A model generated the notes under the pieces. The model did no database searches and was not told the DNA's origin. It saw only the letters and a program-made list of their open reading frames with translations. Shown here piece after piece: positions 21,078 to 30,735 of a stretch of DNA of 64,000 nt. The stretch covers positions 1,426,001 to 1,490,000 of the forward strand of contig NZ_CP046582.1 of assembly GCF_018141005.1 (NCBI RefSeq), written 5' to 3'. Source of the DNA: Erwinia sp. E602 (lineage in GTDB: Bacteria > Pseudomonadota > Gammaproteobacteria > Enterobacterales > Enterobacteriaceae). Position 1 is the stretch's first letter. The number at the start of each line of letters is the position of its first letter. The position numbers and the translations under genes are program-made.

Positions 21078-21189
21078 GCATTCTGCATTCTGCATTCTGC
21101 ATTCTGCATTCTGCATTCTGCATTCTGCATTCTGCATTCTGCATTCTGCGTTCTGCGTTCTGCCTTCTGCCTTCTGCTTCCTGCTTCCT
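21078..21189. repeat. Tandem array, 16 units of 7 bases with a graded decay
   Basis: Ten perfect GCATTCT copies (21078-21147) are followed by two GCGTTCT, two GCCTTCT and two GCTTCCT copies. The array fills most of the space between the flk start and the stop of the fimbrial tip gene. The step-wise variants suggest expansion from one end. Confidence 0.97.
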
Positions 21190-21199
21190 GCGCCGGCGA

Positions 21200-22213
21200 T
21201 CAGCGATAGCTGAGCGTCCATGTGAGGGTGGCATCCGCTTTTCCAGCCTTAACGTGGGTGGCGTACTGATAGTATCGGGCAATCAGCGGTACGCTGATGC
21301 CGTCCCCGGTCAGCGGATAGCGGGCAATCTGCCAGGCTTGCCCCAGCGTCAGCGGGGTACGGCCCTCGCCGTGCAGAATCTGCAAGGCCACGCCCTGCGC
21401 GGCCAGCGGCTGCGCGCTCAGCGCCACCAGCCCTGCGCCGCTGACGCCCGCCGGTGACTCACCGTCCAGCTGTAGCATCACGTCAACGCTGCCCGCCACC
21501 TCGCGGTCGCACAGCAGATTGAGCTGGAAGGGTTTATCGCTGCTGGTGGCACCGACGCCGCGGGTGCCGCGCAGGCTGACCCCGCCGAGTGAGACGGTCA
21601 GGGCGGCGTTACCGCGCACCCGGCAGCTTTGCGCCACAAAGGTCAGCCAGCGGTCGGCCCCCTGCAGCAGGAGCGTCACCCGCTGCCCACCCTGTTGCGA
21701 CCCCACCTCCAGCAGCGGGATCTGCGGGCTGACCAGCGCCGCCCGCCCGGCGGCGGGCGGCGTCTCCGCGGTCTTCACAATGCTGACCTCGACGCTGAAG
21801 GTCAGCCGCTGCCAGTGCTGCGACGGTTGCCCGTCCGCAGCGGCGTGGTTGTCGACCCGTAGCCCGCTGTCGACGCTGCCCGGTTCGCTGCTGCGTTCAC
21901 CGTTAAGGGTGGTGAACAGCGTCAGGCCGTTGCCGAGCGCGGTGCTGCTGTCACGGCGATGCAGCCACAGGTTCTCTGCCTGCGACTGCGGCGAGCTGAT
22001 GCTGCACCAGACGCTCAACGGATAGCGCTGGCGGAACACCTCCCGCCCGACCGGCAGCGAAGCGGAGATTTTTAACGGCCCGGCGCTGCGGGCGTTGAGC
22101 GGCAGGTTCTGCCCCTGCTCAGAGACGCAGTTGAGCGCCGCGGCACAGGGCGGCAGGCTGGCGATCAGCAGTACGGTAAACAGGGTGGGCGACAACAGCG
22201 TGCGCAGGCTCAT
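21200..22213 (-). CDS. Fimbrial tip adhesin / minor pilin
   Basis: A 337-residue secreted protein, last gene of the chaperone-usher operon. It has a signal peptide (MSLRTLLSPTLFTVLLIASLPPCAAA) followed by a long two-domain body. The C-terminal half looks like a pilin domain and ends ADATLTWTLSYR, the usual chaperone-binding final strand with an aromatic next to the end. The start overlaps the usher stop by one base (TGATG). Its length, about twice that of the major pilin, fits an adhesin; the receptor cannot be inferred. Confidence 0.82.
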   Translation of the reverse strand: MSLRTLLSPTLFTVLLIASLPPCAAALNCVSEQGQNLPLNARSAGPLKISASLPVGREVFRQRYPLSVWCSISSPQSQAENLWLHRRDSSTALGNGLTLFTTLNGERSSEPGSVDSGLRVDNHAAADGQPSQHWQRLTFSVEVSIVKTAETPPAAGRAALVSPQIPLLEVGSQQGGQRVTLLLQGADRWLTFVAQSCRVRGNAALTVSLGGVSLRGTRGVGATSSDKPFQLNLLCDREVAGSVDVMLQLDGESPAGVSGAGLVALSAQPLAAQGVALQILHGEGRTPLTLGQAWQIARYPLTGDGISVPLIARYYQYATHVKAGKADATLTWTLSYR

Positions 22214-24795
22214 CAGGATTTCTCGTTGGGGTCCGGAAGGGAACGAGCCGTCATCGGAAGACAGACGGCGTTGAGCTGGCGGATCCCGCCAGGTTTGGCG
22301 ATAGCTACGGGGAGTTGCAGGGCAATCTGGCACAAAGGCTGTTCACCGCTGGTCACCCGCATGTGGGTGAGACCGGGGGGAAGTTGCACGTAAATAGTGT
22401 TGCCCTGTGTCACTCTGCCAAGCGGATCGCCGCGCGTATTACTCACTTGTGCGCCGAATGGCAGACCCTGTCCGTCAGGCCGGGTTACGTGGATCAGTAC
22501 CGGCTGGCCGATCCGGGTGGCAAAGTTCATCCGCACCAGCGCACCGGCACGCGGCACGGTTTTTTGGCTGGTGATGCGCAGCGCCACGTCCTGCGGCAGG
22601 CCCAGTGGATCGATGGCGATCTCATTGCGCCGGTAAGGCATCAGCCAGGGCACCAGCGCCCGCCCGCTGCCGTCCAGCTTTATTCCGGGATAGCCGCTGA
22701 TGCCAGCCCCCGTAGCACCGGGCGCGCTCACCAGCGCCATGGTGTCGCTGTACCAGGGGCTGAAGATCAGGCCGTCGCGCACCAGCGCCACGCCGCCGCC
22801 CAGTCCGGCTGACCACGCGCTGCTGTGACCGCCAAGGCTGATGCTGCTATCCAGCGTGGTGGCCGGCAGGTGCCAGCTGGTGGTCAGGCTGGCGCTGTTG
22901 CTCTGCTGTTCATCGCGGTTCAGCCCAAGATCGTAGTCGAGAAACTGCTCGTCCAGTGAGCCGCTCAGCCCCAGCTGGCTGGCTGAGCCCTGATTGCCGT
23001 GGCTGAGGTTCATATTCAGCGACGGCGAGTGAGCGGTGTTACCAAGCGGCAGCGCAATGCGCAGGGCGAACAGCATCTCTTCGCCGCTGCGGCTGCGCAC
23101 CCGGCTGGCGGAGAGCGACCAGGCGAGAGAGCCAAACGCGTTGCTGTATCCGGCCTGTAGCTGGTGATCCTGGCCGTCATTACTCCAGTGGCGCTGGGTT
23201 AGCAGCGCCACATTCAGTTGCCCCCACGTCTGCGGCAGACGCTGGGACAGGGAGAGCGACATGCGGCTGCGCGGCTGACGCAGCTGGCCGAAACCGGGCT
23301 GCACAGGGTGTTTCTGCTGATATATCCACTGGACGGCGTCGCTCAGGTCGAGGTAATCCGGCGATGAGAGCTGCGAAACGCTGGCGGAGAGGGTGGTCTG
23401 GCTGTTAATAAAGACTTTGCTGTAGGCGAGCCGGTAGCGCTGCCCCTGACGCAGTCGCCCGCCGGTGCGGGTCTGCGCGGTGGTGGTGTCCAGCGAAATC
23501 GAACCAAATGACGTGCCCAGCGCGCCGCCGGCCAGCAGCGAACGGTAGCCTTCGCTGGTCAGCAGGCCGCCATAGGCGGTGAGCAGATTACTGACGCCGT
23601 ACTGTAGCGTGCCCTGAATCACCTTCGGGCTTCCCGGATGGTTCAGGTTGCGCAGCGTACCTGCGGTAACGCTGAACAGGCCGTTACCGGGCCTGACCAG
23701 TTGCGGCAGCGAAGCGTAAGGCACGCTGAAGCGGCTTTCGCGTCCGTCGGCCTCTCTGACCGTGACCTCAATGTCGCCGCCGTAGCCGGTAGGGTAGAGA
23801 TCGTCGATCTGAAACGGGCCGGGCGGCACGCTGGTCTCCAGCAGCAGCGTGCTGCCCTGGCGGATGCTAACGTGCGCGTTGCTCTGCGCCACCCCCTGGA
23901 TCACCGGCGCGTAGCCGCGGCGCGAGTCGGGCAGCATCGACTCGTCGCTGGCCAGTGACACGCCGCGCCAGGAGAAGCTGTCAAACAGGTTGCCGCTGGT
24001 ATCGGCATCGCCCAGCGTCAGCCGGGCGTTCAGCGCGGTGACGTCGTGCTGTAAAGCGTTAAACAGGCTGTTGTAGTCGCTGCCGCGCTCCGGCTGCCAG
24101 CTGAGCGTGCCGCGGTGGGCAAAGTGAAAGCCGCCGAGGTTAAGCGCCAGTTCGTTGCCGCTGTAAAAGGACCGGTAGTGGGTGCCGCCCTGGCGTGAGT
24201 CGTAGTAATTGCTGTCGTAGCCTGCCAGCAGCGCGTTAACGCCGTCATCCCACAGCAGCGGGCTGATGCTGTCGCGGGCGCTGTGTTGCAGCACCGCCTG
24301 CGGCAGGCTGATGTGCAGCTGCAGACGGCTGAGGTCGGCGCGGATCCGCGACTGCGGGATCAGCTGCGGCAGCGTCACGCACTCCTCCTCATCGTCAAGC
24401 TGCCGCAGTGCGGCGTTGTTTATCCCCTGTGGCTTTACCGGCAGCATTCCCAGCAGCGCTTTTTCGATGCAGATCGTCGACGCTGCCGCCGTGCGTTTAA
24501 CGGTGATCTCTCCCTGGCCGTACGGGCGGCCGTTAACACGCAGGTCGAGATGGTAGTGGCCCGGTGGCAGCGGGGAGGGGCGCTCGAACAGCGTGAGATC
24601 TACCGGCTGGGAGAGCTTGTATAAAAATCCGGGGTCAAAGTGCGCCTCGCCGTCGCCGCCGGTGGCGGGCCGCGCCGCGCCGGGCAGCAGGGTTAGCAGC
24701 AGCAGGGCGAGCGGCAGGCGTGGCTGCCCGGCCTCGCGCTGCTGACGCCGATCGTTATGCTGCACCGGGCGCCGGCGGTAAGGGTACCGATCCAT
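22213..24795 (-). CDS. Fimbrial outer-membrane usher protein
   Basis: An 860-residue usher of the FimD/PapC family, the outer-membrane pore through which pilin subunits are assembled. Visible parts are the N-terminal subunit-binding region (FDPGFL...), RADLSRLQLHISLPQA, PVIQGVAQSNAHVSIRQG and GPFQIDDLYPTGYGGDIEVTV of the barrel/plug region, and conserved PGL and G-rich C-terminal domains ending near CLPMTARSLPDPNEKS. The N-terminus is longer and more arginine-rich than usual, so a later start is possible. It begins seven bases after the chaperone gene. Confidence 0.93.
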   Translation of the reverse strand: MDRYPYRRRPVQHNDRRQQREAGQPRLPLALLLLTLLPGAARPATGGDGEAHFDPGFLYKLSQPVDLTLFERPSPLPPGHYHLDLRVNGRPYGQGEITVKRTAAASTICIEKALLGMLPVKPQGINNAALRQLDDEEECVTLPQLIPQSRIRADLSRLQLHISLPQAVLQHSARDSISPLLWDDGVNALLAGYDSNYYDSRQGGTHYRSFYSGNELALNLGGFHFAHRGTLSWQPERGSDYNSLFNALQHDVTALNARLTLGDADTSGNLFDSFSWRGVSLASDESMLPDSRRGYAPVIQGVAQSNAHVSIRQGSTLLLETSVPPGPFQIDDLYPTGYGGDIEVTVREADGRESRFSVPYASLPQLVRPGNGLFSVTAGTLRNLNHPGSPKVIQGTLQYGVSNLLTAYGGLLTSEGYRSLLAGGALGTSFGSISLDTTTAQTRTGGRLRQGQRYRLAYSKVFINSQTTLSASVSQLSSPDYLDLSDAVQWIYQQKHPVQPGFGQLRQPRSRMSLSLSQRLPQTWGQLNVALLTQRHWSNDGQDHQLQAGYSNAFGSLAWSLSASRVRSRSGEEMLFALRIALPLGNTAHSPSLNMNLSHGNQGSASQLGLSGSLDEQFLDYDLGLNRDEQQSNSASLTTSWHLPATTLDSSISLGGHSSAWSAGLGGGVALVRDGLIFSPWYSDTMALVSAPGATGAGISGYPGIKLDGSGRALVPWLMPYRRNEIAIDPLGLPQDVALRITSQKTVPRAGALVRMNFATRIGQPVLIHVTRPDGQGLPFGAQVSNTRGDPLGRVTQGNTIYVQLPPGLTHMRVTSGEQPLCQIALQLPVAIAKPGGIRQLNAVCLPMTARSLPDPNEKS

Positions 24796-24801
24796 CCGCC
24801 A

Positions 24802-25554
24802 TCATTTCCGGTCTGCGGTCGGTTTGATATCCACCGTCGTTTCGCTGCCGTAGTCGTTAATAATGTGGTAGCTAATCGTCGGATTCATTAACCTGCCGAC
24901 GGGCTGGTCCATACGCACCGTGGCGCTGCCCAGCGGTGGGATCATCTCTCCGCTCAGGCTGGTCAGCGTTTTACCCGGCATGTTGATAACCATGCGCGAC
25001 AGGTTGATAAAGTATGGGGAGGGATTGTCCAGACGTAAGGCGCGGGGGGCCGTCGTGACCGTTTGCCAGTGCAATTGCCTGGCCGCCGAGGCGGCACCCT
25101 CTGCCGTCAGGCCGGACGGGCGAAAGAAAATTTTAATGCGCGTGCGGATCGCCATTTGCAACGTATTGGTCCCCGCCAGCGCGGCATTTTTGGGCGGGAT
25201 ATCCAGCACGTTCAGCCAGAACACCGACTCGCGATCGGGTGGCAGAGCGTCCCCGGTCCAGGTCAAACGCAGCGTCTGACCGGTGTGCGGCTCCATGCGG
25301 AAAACCGGCGGCAGCAGCACAAAAGGCGCGTTGATTTTACTCAGGTCCTGTTCCGGATCGCCTTTGTCGATCCACGCCTGTACCAGCGCCGGCAGATTGC
25401 TGTCGTTATTCAGCTGTACGCCGACCTCGCGCTGGTTCTGCGGATAAATCACCCGCGTGCCGTTGACCAGTACGTTGGCTGCAGCTGCCACCGGCAGCAG
25501 CTGCAGCAGCAGCAGGCCGAACGTACGCCATGAAATCCTTTTCAGCCTTAACAT
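24802..25554 (-). CDS. Periplasmic fimbrial chaperone
   Basis: A 250-residue PapD/FimC-type chaperone with two immunoglobulin-like domains. Signature stretches are NGTRVIYPQNQREVGVQLNN, PALVQAWID, FVLLPPVFRMEPHTGQTLRLTW and SVFWLNVLDIPP, with the conserved Arg and Lys of the subunit-binding cleft. A signal peptide precedes the first strand. I chose the ATG at 25554, seven bases after AGGGAC; a GTG six bases earlier is less likely. The gene lies between the major pilin and the usher. Confidence 0.92.
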   Translation of the reverse strand: MLRLKRISWRTFGLLLLQLLPVAAAANVLVNGTRVIYPQNQREVGVQLNNDSNLPALVQAWIDKGDPEQDLSKINAPFVLLPPVFRMEPHTGQTLRLTWTGDALPPDRESVFWLNVLDIPPKNAALAGTNTLQMAIRTRIKIFFRPSGLTAEGAASAARQLHWQTVTTAPRALRLDNPSPYFINLSRMVINMPGKTLTSLSGEMIPPLGSATVRMDQPVGRLMNPTISYHIINDYGSETTVDIKPTADRK

Positions 25555-25606
25555 AGCCACTGTCCCTGGAGTGATTTACTTTATACTGCAGTAAATGACG
25601 TAAGCG

Positions 25607-26134
25607 TCAGAAATAATTGATTGAATAATTAACCTGGGAATAGACGTTCCCGCCCACGACTTTATCCACCGCGAAGTATTGCGCGAAATATTTCAGCGTC
25701 GCTGCATTGTCTTTAATTTTGAACGAAGGCCCCTGATTCTGTGATGGATCATTGACGGCGATTTTTTGCCGATCCTGGTCAAGCAGCTGTACCTGGACGT
25801 TTCTGGCCGTACCGATATTGACCAGGTTGCCGGTGACCGGGTCCGAACTGACGCTCTCAAACAGCGCACGGGTATTTTCAGTTGCGTTCTGGCACTCGCT
25901 GAGTTGCATCACAATCGGCTGGGCATTCGCTACTGAGCCAGCCGCAGGCAGCGCGGTGACAGAGATTGGCGGGAAGGTGATTTCGGTGGTACTGCCGTTA
26001 CCATTGACACTTATTTTGCAGGTGGTATTAGTAATTTCACCTTTAAAGGTCAGAACACCATCATAGGCGCTGACAGAAAGAGTGGACAGCAGTGATGCGG
26101 TGACTAACGACGCGCGGAATAGCGAAGTTCTCAT
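25607..26134 (-). CDS. Type 1-like major fimbrial subunit
   Basis: A 175-residue FimA-type pilin with a signal peptide (MRTSLFRASLVTASLLSTLSVSA). The start of the mature chain, YDGVLTFKGEITNTTCKI, and a second Cys in QLSECQN form the usual disulfide of pilins. The end, VNYSINYF, has the penultimate Tyr of the chaperone-bound strand. An AAAGGAAC site precedes the ATG. First gene of the operon; its promoter must lie in the AT-rich 26135-26380 stretch. Confidence 0.93.
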   Translation of the reverse strand: MRTSLFRASLVTASLLSTLSVSAYDGVLTFKGEITNTTCKISVNGNGSTTEITFPPISVTALPAAGSVANAQPIVMQLSECQNATENTRALFESVSSDPVTGNLVNIGTARNVQVQLLDQDRQKIAVNDPSQNQGPSFKIKDNAATLKYFAQYFAVDKVVGGNVYSQVNYSINYF

Positions 26135-26535
26135 AGGTAAGTTCCTTTTAATCTTGCCTGAATTATTGATTGTCGATGTGAATAGAACCTGAGTATTTAT
26201 TTAAGGCTCTATGAGATCAATCTTAAATCAGCGTGAAAAATGGTAAATAGCAAAACAGCCAAATAATCGATTAATGCGATGTTATCAATTTTTACCTGGC
26301 TGGCATGCAGGAGGAAATATCGTGAAAAAGGGTAAGGTGGGGGGGATTTACTGGCAGGAGAAGGTATTAAGTGGGCGTTTACCGTGATGCAAACGGGCAA
26401 AAAGATGGCCAGCCTGCCCTGGCCCGGAGAGGCGCATACAGAGCGGGCCGCCCCGGCCAGACGGAGGTTGTTAGCAGCGGTGCCGATCGGCTGGGTCCGC
26501 TGCCGGCCGCTGCTCAGGTTAGCGGCGGCCAGAGA
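26135..26535. other. Non-coding interval upstream of the fimbrial operon
   Basis: About 400 bases between the pilin start and the end of the EamA transporter. The half next to the pilin gene is AT-rich and is the likely promoter; the other half is GC-rich with no gene that I can support. I found no clear inverted repeats of a phase-variable promoter switch. Confidence 0.6.
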
Positions 26536-27453
26536 TTATTCAACGTCGGATGAGGGTGCTGCCGCGGCGGGCTGATTTTTCCGCCAGCGCAGCGCAGTGC
26601 GCAGGCGCTGGGCCATCACCACCCCGGCCAGCGTCAGGCCGCCGCCGATAAAGTGATACAGATGCAGCGACTCCTGCAGGAACAGGATGGCAATCACCGC
26701 GGTGAAGATCGGCACCAGGTTCATAAAGATGCTGGCGGTGCTGGCTCCGAGTCGCATCACGCCCTGGATCCACAGAAACGGTGCCAGCACCGAGGCCGGA
26801 ATGGCGGCAAACAGTACCAGCGGCAGGTTGTGCGCGTTGAGACTGACGTCCGGCGCCAGCAGGAAGCCCGGCGTCAGCAGCAGCACGCCGAACAGGATCT
26901 GCACCCACAGGCTCTGCCAGTTTGGCAGGTTCAGCGCCCAGCGTTTGGTCAGCACGCCATACAGCGCATAGGAGGCAGAGGCGGCAAACATCATCAGCTC
27001 GCCGTGGCCCAGGCCGTGGCTCAGCAGCTGAGCGGGGTTGCCCTGGCTGACCAGCCACACCAGGCCGGCAAAAGAGACCAGGCTGCCGAGCAGGATCCCC
27101 AGCGTCGGGGCCAGCCGCAGCAGCACCACGCTGAGCAGCACCGTCAGCAGCGGGATCAGCGCATTAAGAATGCCCATAAACAGTGCGCTGACGCTGTGCG
27201 CGGCGTAGTAGGCGAGGCTCTGATAGAGCACCATGCCCAGCAGGCCGAGCACCAGCAGTTTCCACCACACCTGCGCAATCTGCCGGCGGTTACGCCAGAC
27301 GCCGGGCAGGGCGAACGGGGTCAGCACCAGCAGGGCGATCAGCCAGCGGTAGAAGGAGATGGCGGCGGGGTCGATGGCGCTGGCCGACATTTTGCTGACC
27401 ACGGCGTTAACCGACCAGATCAGGACGGCCAGCAGCGGAAAAAGGAAGTTCAT
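26536..27453 (-). CDS. EamA-family (DMT) transporter
   Basis: A 305-residue inner-membrane protein with ten hydrophobic segments in two EamA repeats (for example LLAVLIWSVNAVVSKMSASAI and GHGELMMFAASASYALYGVL). It belongs to the drug/metabolite exporter superfamily; the substrate is unknown. The ATG at 27453 gives MNFLFPLLAVLIW; a TTG twelve bases earlier is in frame. It is divergent from an AraC-type regulator 100 bases away, which probably controls it. Confidence 0.87.
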   Translation of the reverse strand: MNFLFPLLAVLIWSVNAVVSKMSASAIDPAAISFYRWLIALLVLTPFALPGVWRNRRQIAQVWWKLLVLGLLGMVLYQSLAYYAAHSVSALFMGILNALIPLLTVLLSVVLLRLAPTLGILLGSLVSFAGLVWLVSQGNPAQLLSHGLGHGELMMFAASASYALYGVLTKRWALNLPNWQSLWVQILFGVLLLTPGFLLAPDVSLNAHNLPLVLFAAIPASVLAPFLWIQGVMRLGASTASIFMNLVPIFTAVIAILFLQESLHLYHFIGGGLTLAGVVMAQRLRTALRWRKNQPAAAAPSSDVE

Positions 27454-27552
27454 AACGGGTCTCAAAGTTGCAAAGAATGCTGAGCAGTGTAATGCTGTCT
27501 CAATTGAAACGGATAACGATAATCAGACAACTCTTCATTCAGAGCAGACAAG

Positions 27553-28326
27553 ATGATTCAGCAACTGACCTATATTCCCCCGCAGGAGGCCGGTGAGCCG
27601 CTGTTCTTCCGCTATGAACAGGCGAACGCGCAGACCGAATATCTGCCGCACAGCCACGCCTGGGGGCAGGCAATCTTCGTCAGGTGCAACGTGCTGGAGA
27701 TGCAGGTGGCCGGCGAGCGGCTGCTGACCCCGGCCGGTATCCCGATCTGGATCCCGCCGGGCACGACCCACGCCAGCTATAACCATAAGCAGGCCCACTT
27801 CCGCACGCTGAATATTGCCGCCGATCGCTGCCAGGGGTTCCCGACCCGCGCCTGCCTGCTGCGGGTGGGGCCGGTGGTGCAGGCGATTATGGATGACGTT
27901 GCTGACCGTCAGCTGCAGGTGCCGCACACGGCTGAGGACCAGCGCCTGTGCGAGGTACTGCTGGATCGGCTGCGCCAGGCGGAAATTGAAGCCAGCTATC
28001 TGCCCAGCTGCCAGGACCGGCAGCTGGCACCGATCCTGCAGGCGCTGGAGCGCAACCCCGCCGATAATACTACCCTGGCGCAGTGGGCGGCGCGGGTCTA
28101 TACCACCGAACGCACGCTGTCGCGCCGCTGCCAGGCGCTGCTGGGGCTCAGCTTCAGCGAGTGGCGTCAGCGGCTGCGCTTTCTGCACGCGGTGTCGCTG
28201 CTGGAACAGAATCTCAGCGTGCAGGAGGTGGCGCTGGCGCTGGGCTACAGCTCCGCGTCGGCGCTGATCGTCATGTTCCAGCAGCAGTCCGGCACCACGC
28301 CGGAGCGCTACCGCGCGCGCATGTAA
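27553..28326 (+). CDS. AraC-family regulator with N-terminal cupin domain
   Basis: A 257-residue regulator. The N-terminal cupin-like part contains LPHSHAWGQAIFV and IPPGTTHASYNH, and the C-terminal AraC DNA-binding part (about residues 155-255) contains WAARVYTTERTLSRRCQALLGLSFSEWRQRLR and VALALGYSSASALIVMFQQQSG. This layout is that of small-molecule-sensing regulators divergent from exporters. It is the likely controller of the neighbouring EamA transporter; the ligand is unknown. Confidence 0.87.
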   Translation: MIQQLTYIPPQEAGEPLFFRYEQANAQTEYLPHSHAWGQAIFVRCNVLEMQVAGERLLTPAGIPIWIPPGTTHASYNHKQAHFRTLNIAADRCQGFPTRACLLRVGPVVQAIMDDVADRQLQVPHTAEDQRLCEVLLDRLRQAEIEASYLPSCQDRQLAPILQALERNPADNTTLAQWAARVYTTERTLSRRCQALLGLSFSEWRQRLRFLHAVSLLEQNLSVQEVALALGYSSASALIVMFQQQSGTTPERYRARM

Positions 28327-28449
28327 TGTGCCGGAGCACTACCGTGCACTGCATGTAATGTTTTGTCGCCCGCTGCGGTCGCAGGTGTCCGTGGCGGCGC
28401 TTTATGGCAGAATAACGCCCCTCACGCTCCCCCGAACTGGAAACCGATT

Positions 28450-29577
28450 GTGAAAATCCTCGTTGATGAAAATATGCCTTACGCGCGCGAGCTCTTCAGC
28501 CGCACCGGTAACGTCGTCGCCGTGCCCGGCCGCCCGGTGCCGCAGGCTGAACTGGAAGATGCCGATGGCCTGATGGTGCGCTCGGTGACCCAGGTTAACG
28601 CCGCGCTGCTGGCCGGCAAACCGGTCAGGTTCGTCGGCACCGCCACCGCGGGCACCGACCATATCGACGAGGCGTATCTTGGCGAGCAGGGGATCGCCTT
28701 CTCGGCGGCGCCGGGCTGTAACGCCATTGCGGTAGTGGAGTACGTCTTCTCCGCGCTGCTGCTGCTGGCCGAGCGCGACGGCTTCCGCTTAACCGATCGT
28801 ACCGTGGGCATCGTCGGCGTCGGTAACGTCGGCAGCCGCCTGCAGGCGCGGCTGGAGGCGCTGGGCATTCGTACGCTGCTGTGCGATCCGCCGCGTGCCG
28901 ATCGCGGTGACGCCGGCGACATCCTGCCGCTGGCCGACCTGGTGGCCGCAGCCGACGTGCTGACCTTCCACACGCCGCTGTTCAGAGAGGGGCCGTATCA
29001 GACCCTGCACCTGGCCGACGAGGCGCTGCTGCGGGCGCTGAAGCCGGGCACCATTCTGATTAACGCCTGCCGCGGTGAGGTGGTGGATAACGCCGCGCTG
29101 CTGCAGGTGCTGGACGATCGTGACGATCTGAGCGTGGTGCTGGACGTGTGGGAGCCGGAGCCGGACCTGTCGGTGCCGCTGCTGGAGAAGGTGGATATCG
29201 GCACCGCGCACATCGCCGGCTACACCCTGGAAGGCAAGGCGCGCGGCACCACCCAGGTGTTCGAGGCGTGGAGCCAGTTTATCGGCCAGCCGCAGCAGGT
29301 GCCGCTGGACACCCTGCTGCCGCCGGCCGAATTCGGCACTATTACCCTCAGCGGCGAGCTGGATCAGCCAACGCTGAAACGTCTGGTGCATCTGGTGTAT
29401 GATGTGCGCCGCGACGATGCGCCGCTGCGCCGGGTGGCGGCGATCCCGGGCGAGTTTGACCGCCTGCGCAAGAATTATCAGGAGCGGCGCGAGTGGTCGT
29501 CGCTGCAGGTGGTGTGCGATAACGCGTCCACCGCCGCACTGCTGGTGAAACTGGGCTTTAACGCCATCCTGCAGTAA
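28450..29577 (+). CDS. pdxB: Erythronate-4-phosphate dehydrogenase
   Basis: A D-isomer-specific 2-hydroxyacid dehydrogenase in pyridoxal 5'-phosphate synthesis. The GTG at 28450 gives [20 protein letters not shown], aligning with the E. coli start, and 375 residues. The NAD-binding motif is [13 protein letters not shown] (about residues 118-130); catalytic-region stretches are [11 protein letters not shown] and DVWEPEP. A C-terminal dimerisation domain is present. A longer frame from 28363 has no family support. Confidence 0.95.
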   Translation: MKILVDENMPYARELFSRTGNVVAVPGRPVPQAELEDADGLMVRSVTQVNAALLAGKPVRFVGTATAGTDHIDEAYLGEQGIAFSAAPGCNAIAVVEYVFSALLLLAERDGFRLTDRTVGIVGVGNVGSRLQARLEALGIRTLLCDPPRADRGDAGDILPLADLVAAADVLTFHTPLFREGPYQTLHLADEALLRALKPGTILINACRGEVVDNAALLQVLDDRDDLSVVLDVWEPEPDLSVPLLEKVDIGTAHIAGYTLEGKARGTTQVFEAWSQFIGQPQQVPLDTLLPPAEFGTITLSGELDQPTLKRLVHLVYDVRRDDAPLRRVAAIPGEFDRLRKNYQERREWSSLQVVCDNASTAALLVKLGFNAILQ

Positions 29578-29724
29578 TCCGTAACCGGCGACGGCGAGGC
29601 CCCCCGGCGGACTGGCGTCTCTGTCGTACAGTGTTAAGCCGGGCGCGGTGCGGGAAAAATCTGAATCTTTGGGCGGTGACAGCACCGCCTCTCTTTTTTA
29701 TGTCAAGGTCGGGAGTAAACCAAC

Positions 29725-30735
29725 ATGTCTGACGGCTGGAATATCGCGCTACTGGGCGCAACAGGCGCAGTAGGGGGAGCTGTACTGGAAATACTGGCGG
29801 AACGCCAGTTCCCGGTTGGTGAGCTGTATGCACTGGCAAGCGAACGCAGCGCCGGTGAAGTGCTGCGTTATGAGGGGAAATCGCTGCGGGTCACCGATGC
29901 GGCAGAATTTGACTGGTCGCAGGTGCAGCTGGCGTTCTTCGCCGCCGGGCGTGAAGCCTCGGCGCGCTACGCGGAAGACGCGGCCAGCGCCGGTTGCCTG
30001 GTGATCGACAGCAGCGACCTGTATGCGCTTGAGCCGGACGTGCCGCTGGTGGTGCCGGACGTTAACCCGCAGGTGCTGGCCGACTACCGCAACCGCAATA
30101 TCGTTACCGTGGCGGATGCGCTGACCAGCCAGCTGCTGTGTGCGATTAAACCGCTGATTGATAACGCCGGGCTGGGCCGTCTGCAGGTGACTAACCTGCT
30201 GGCGGTGTCGGCACGGGGCAAAGTCGCGGTTGATTCGCTGGCCGGCGAGAGCGCCCGGCTGCTGAACGGCCTGCCGGCGGAAGCAGGCTACTTTGGCCGC
30301 CAGCTGGCGTTCAACCTGCTGCCGCTGCTGGCGGACGCCGAAGGCAGCGTGGCGCAGGAACGCTCCCTGGTAGAGCAGGTGCGTAAGGTGCTGCAGGATG
30401 AAGGCCTGCCGATTTCGGTCAGCAGCGTGCAGGCGCCGGTGTTCTACGGTAACGCGCAGCTGGTGCAGGTGGAAAACCTGCGCCCGATGTCGGCTGACGA
30501 AGCCCGCGACGCGCTGGCGCAGTGGGAAGATATCAACCTTACCGGCGAAGATGATTTCCCGACCCCGGTGGGCGACGCCTCCGGCAGCGCGCATCTTAGC
30601 ATCGGTGCGGTGCGCAACGACTACGGCATCCCTGAGCTGCTGCAGTTCTGGTCGGTGGCCGACAACGTGCGCTTCGGCGGCGCGCTGATGGCGGTGAAAA
30701 CCGCTGAACGGCTGGTGCAGGAGTATTTTTACTGA
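29725..30735 (+). CDS. usg: Usg protein, aspartate-semialdehyde dehydrogenase homologue
   Basis: A 336-residue protein of the aspartate-semialdehyde dehydrogenase family with the N-terminal NADP motif [17 protein letters not shown]. The usual catalytic Cys position (in the family, near NCS) reads [18 protein letters not shown] here, so classical activity is doubtful, as for E. coli Usg, whose role is unknown. It overlaps truA by one base (stop TGA, next start TGATG), so the genes are coupled. Confidence 0.92.
   Translation: MSDGWNIALLGATGAVGGAVLEILAERQFPVGELYALASERSAGEVLRYEGKSLRVTDAAEFDWSQVQLAFFAAGREASARYAEDAASAGCLVIDSSDLYALEPDVPLVVPDVNPQVLADYRNRNIVTVADALTSQLLCAIKPLIDNAGLGRLQVTNLLAVSARGKVAVDSLAGESARLLNGLPAEAGYFGRQLAFNLLPLLADAEGSVAQERSLVEQVRKVLQDEGLPISVSSVQAPVFYGNAQLVQVENLRPMSADEARDALAQWEDINLTGEDDFPTPVGDASGSAHLSIGAVRNDYGIPELLQFWSVADNVRFGGALMAVKTAERLVQEYFY

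Noticed and set aside
20842..21282. Open frame coding repeated QNAECRM residues across the 7-base array
   Set aside because: Produced by the GCATTCT repeat, overlaps the flk start and the tip-adhesin end, and has no ribosome site.
26135..26535. Phase-variable fimbrial promoter (fimS-like inversion)
   Set aside because: No pair of inverted repeats and no FimB/FimE-type recombinase gene nearby.
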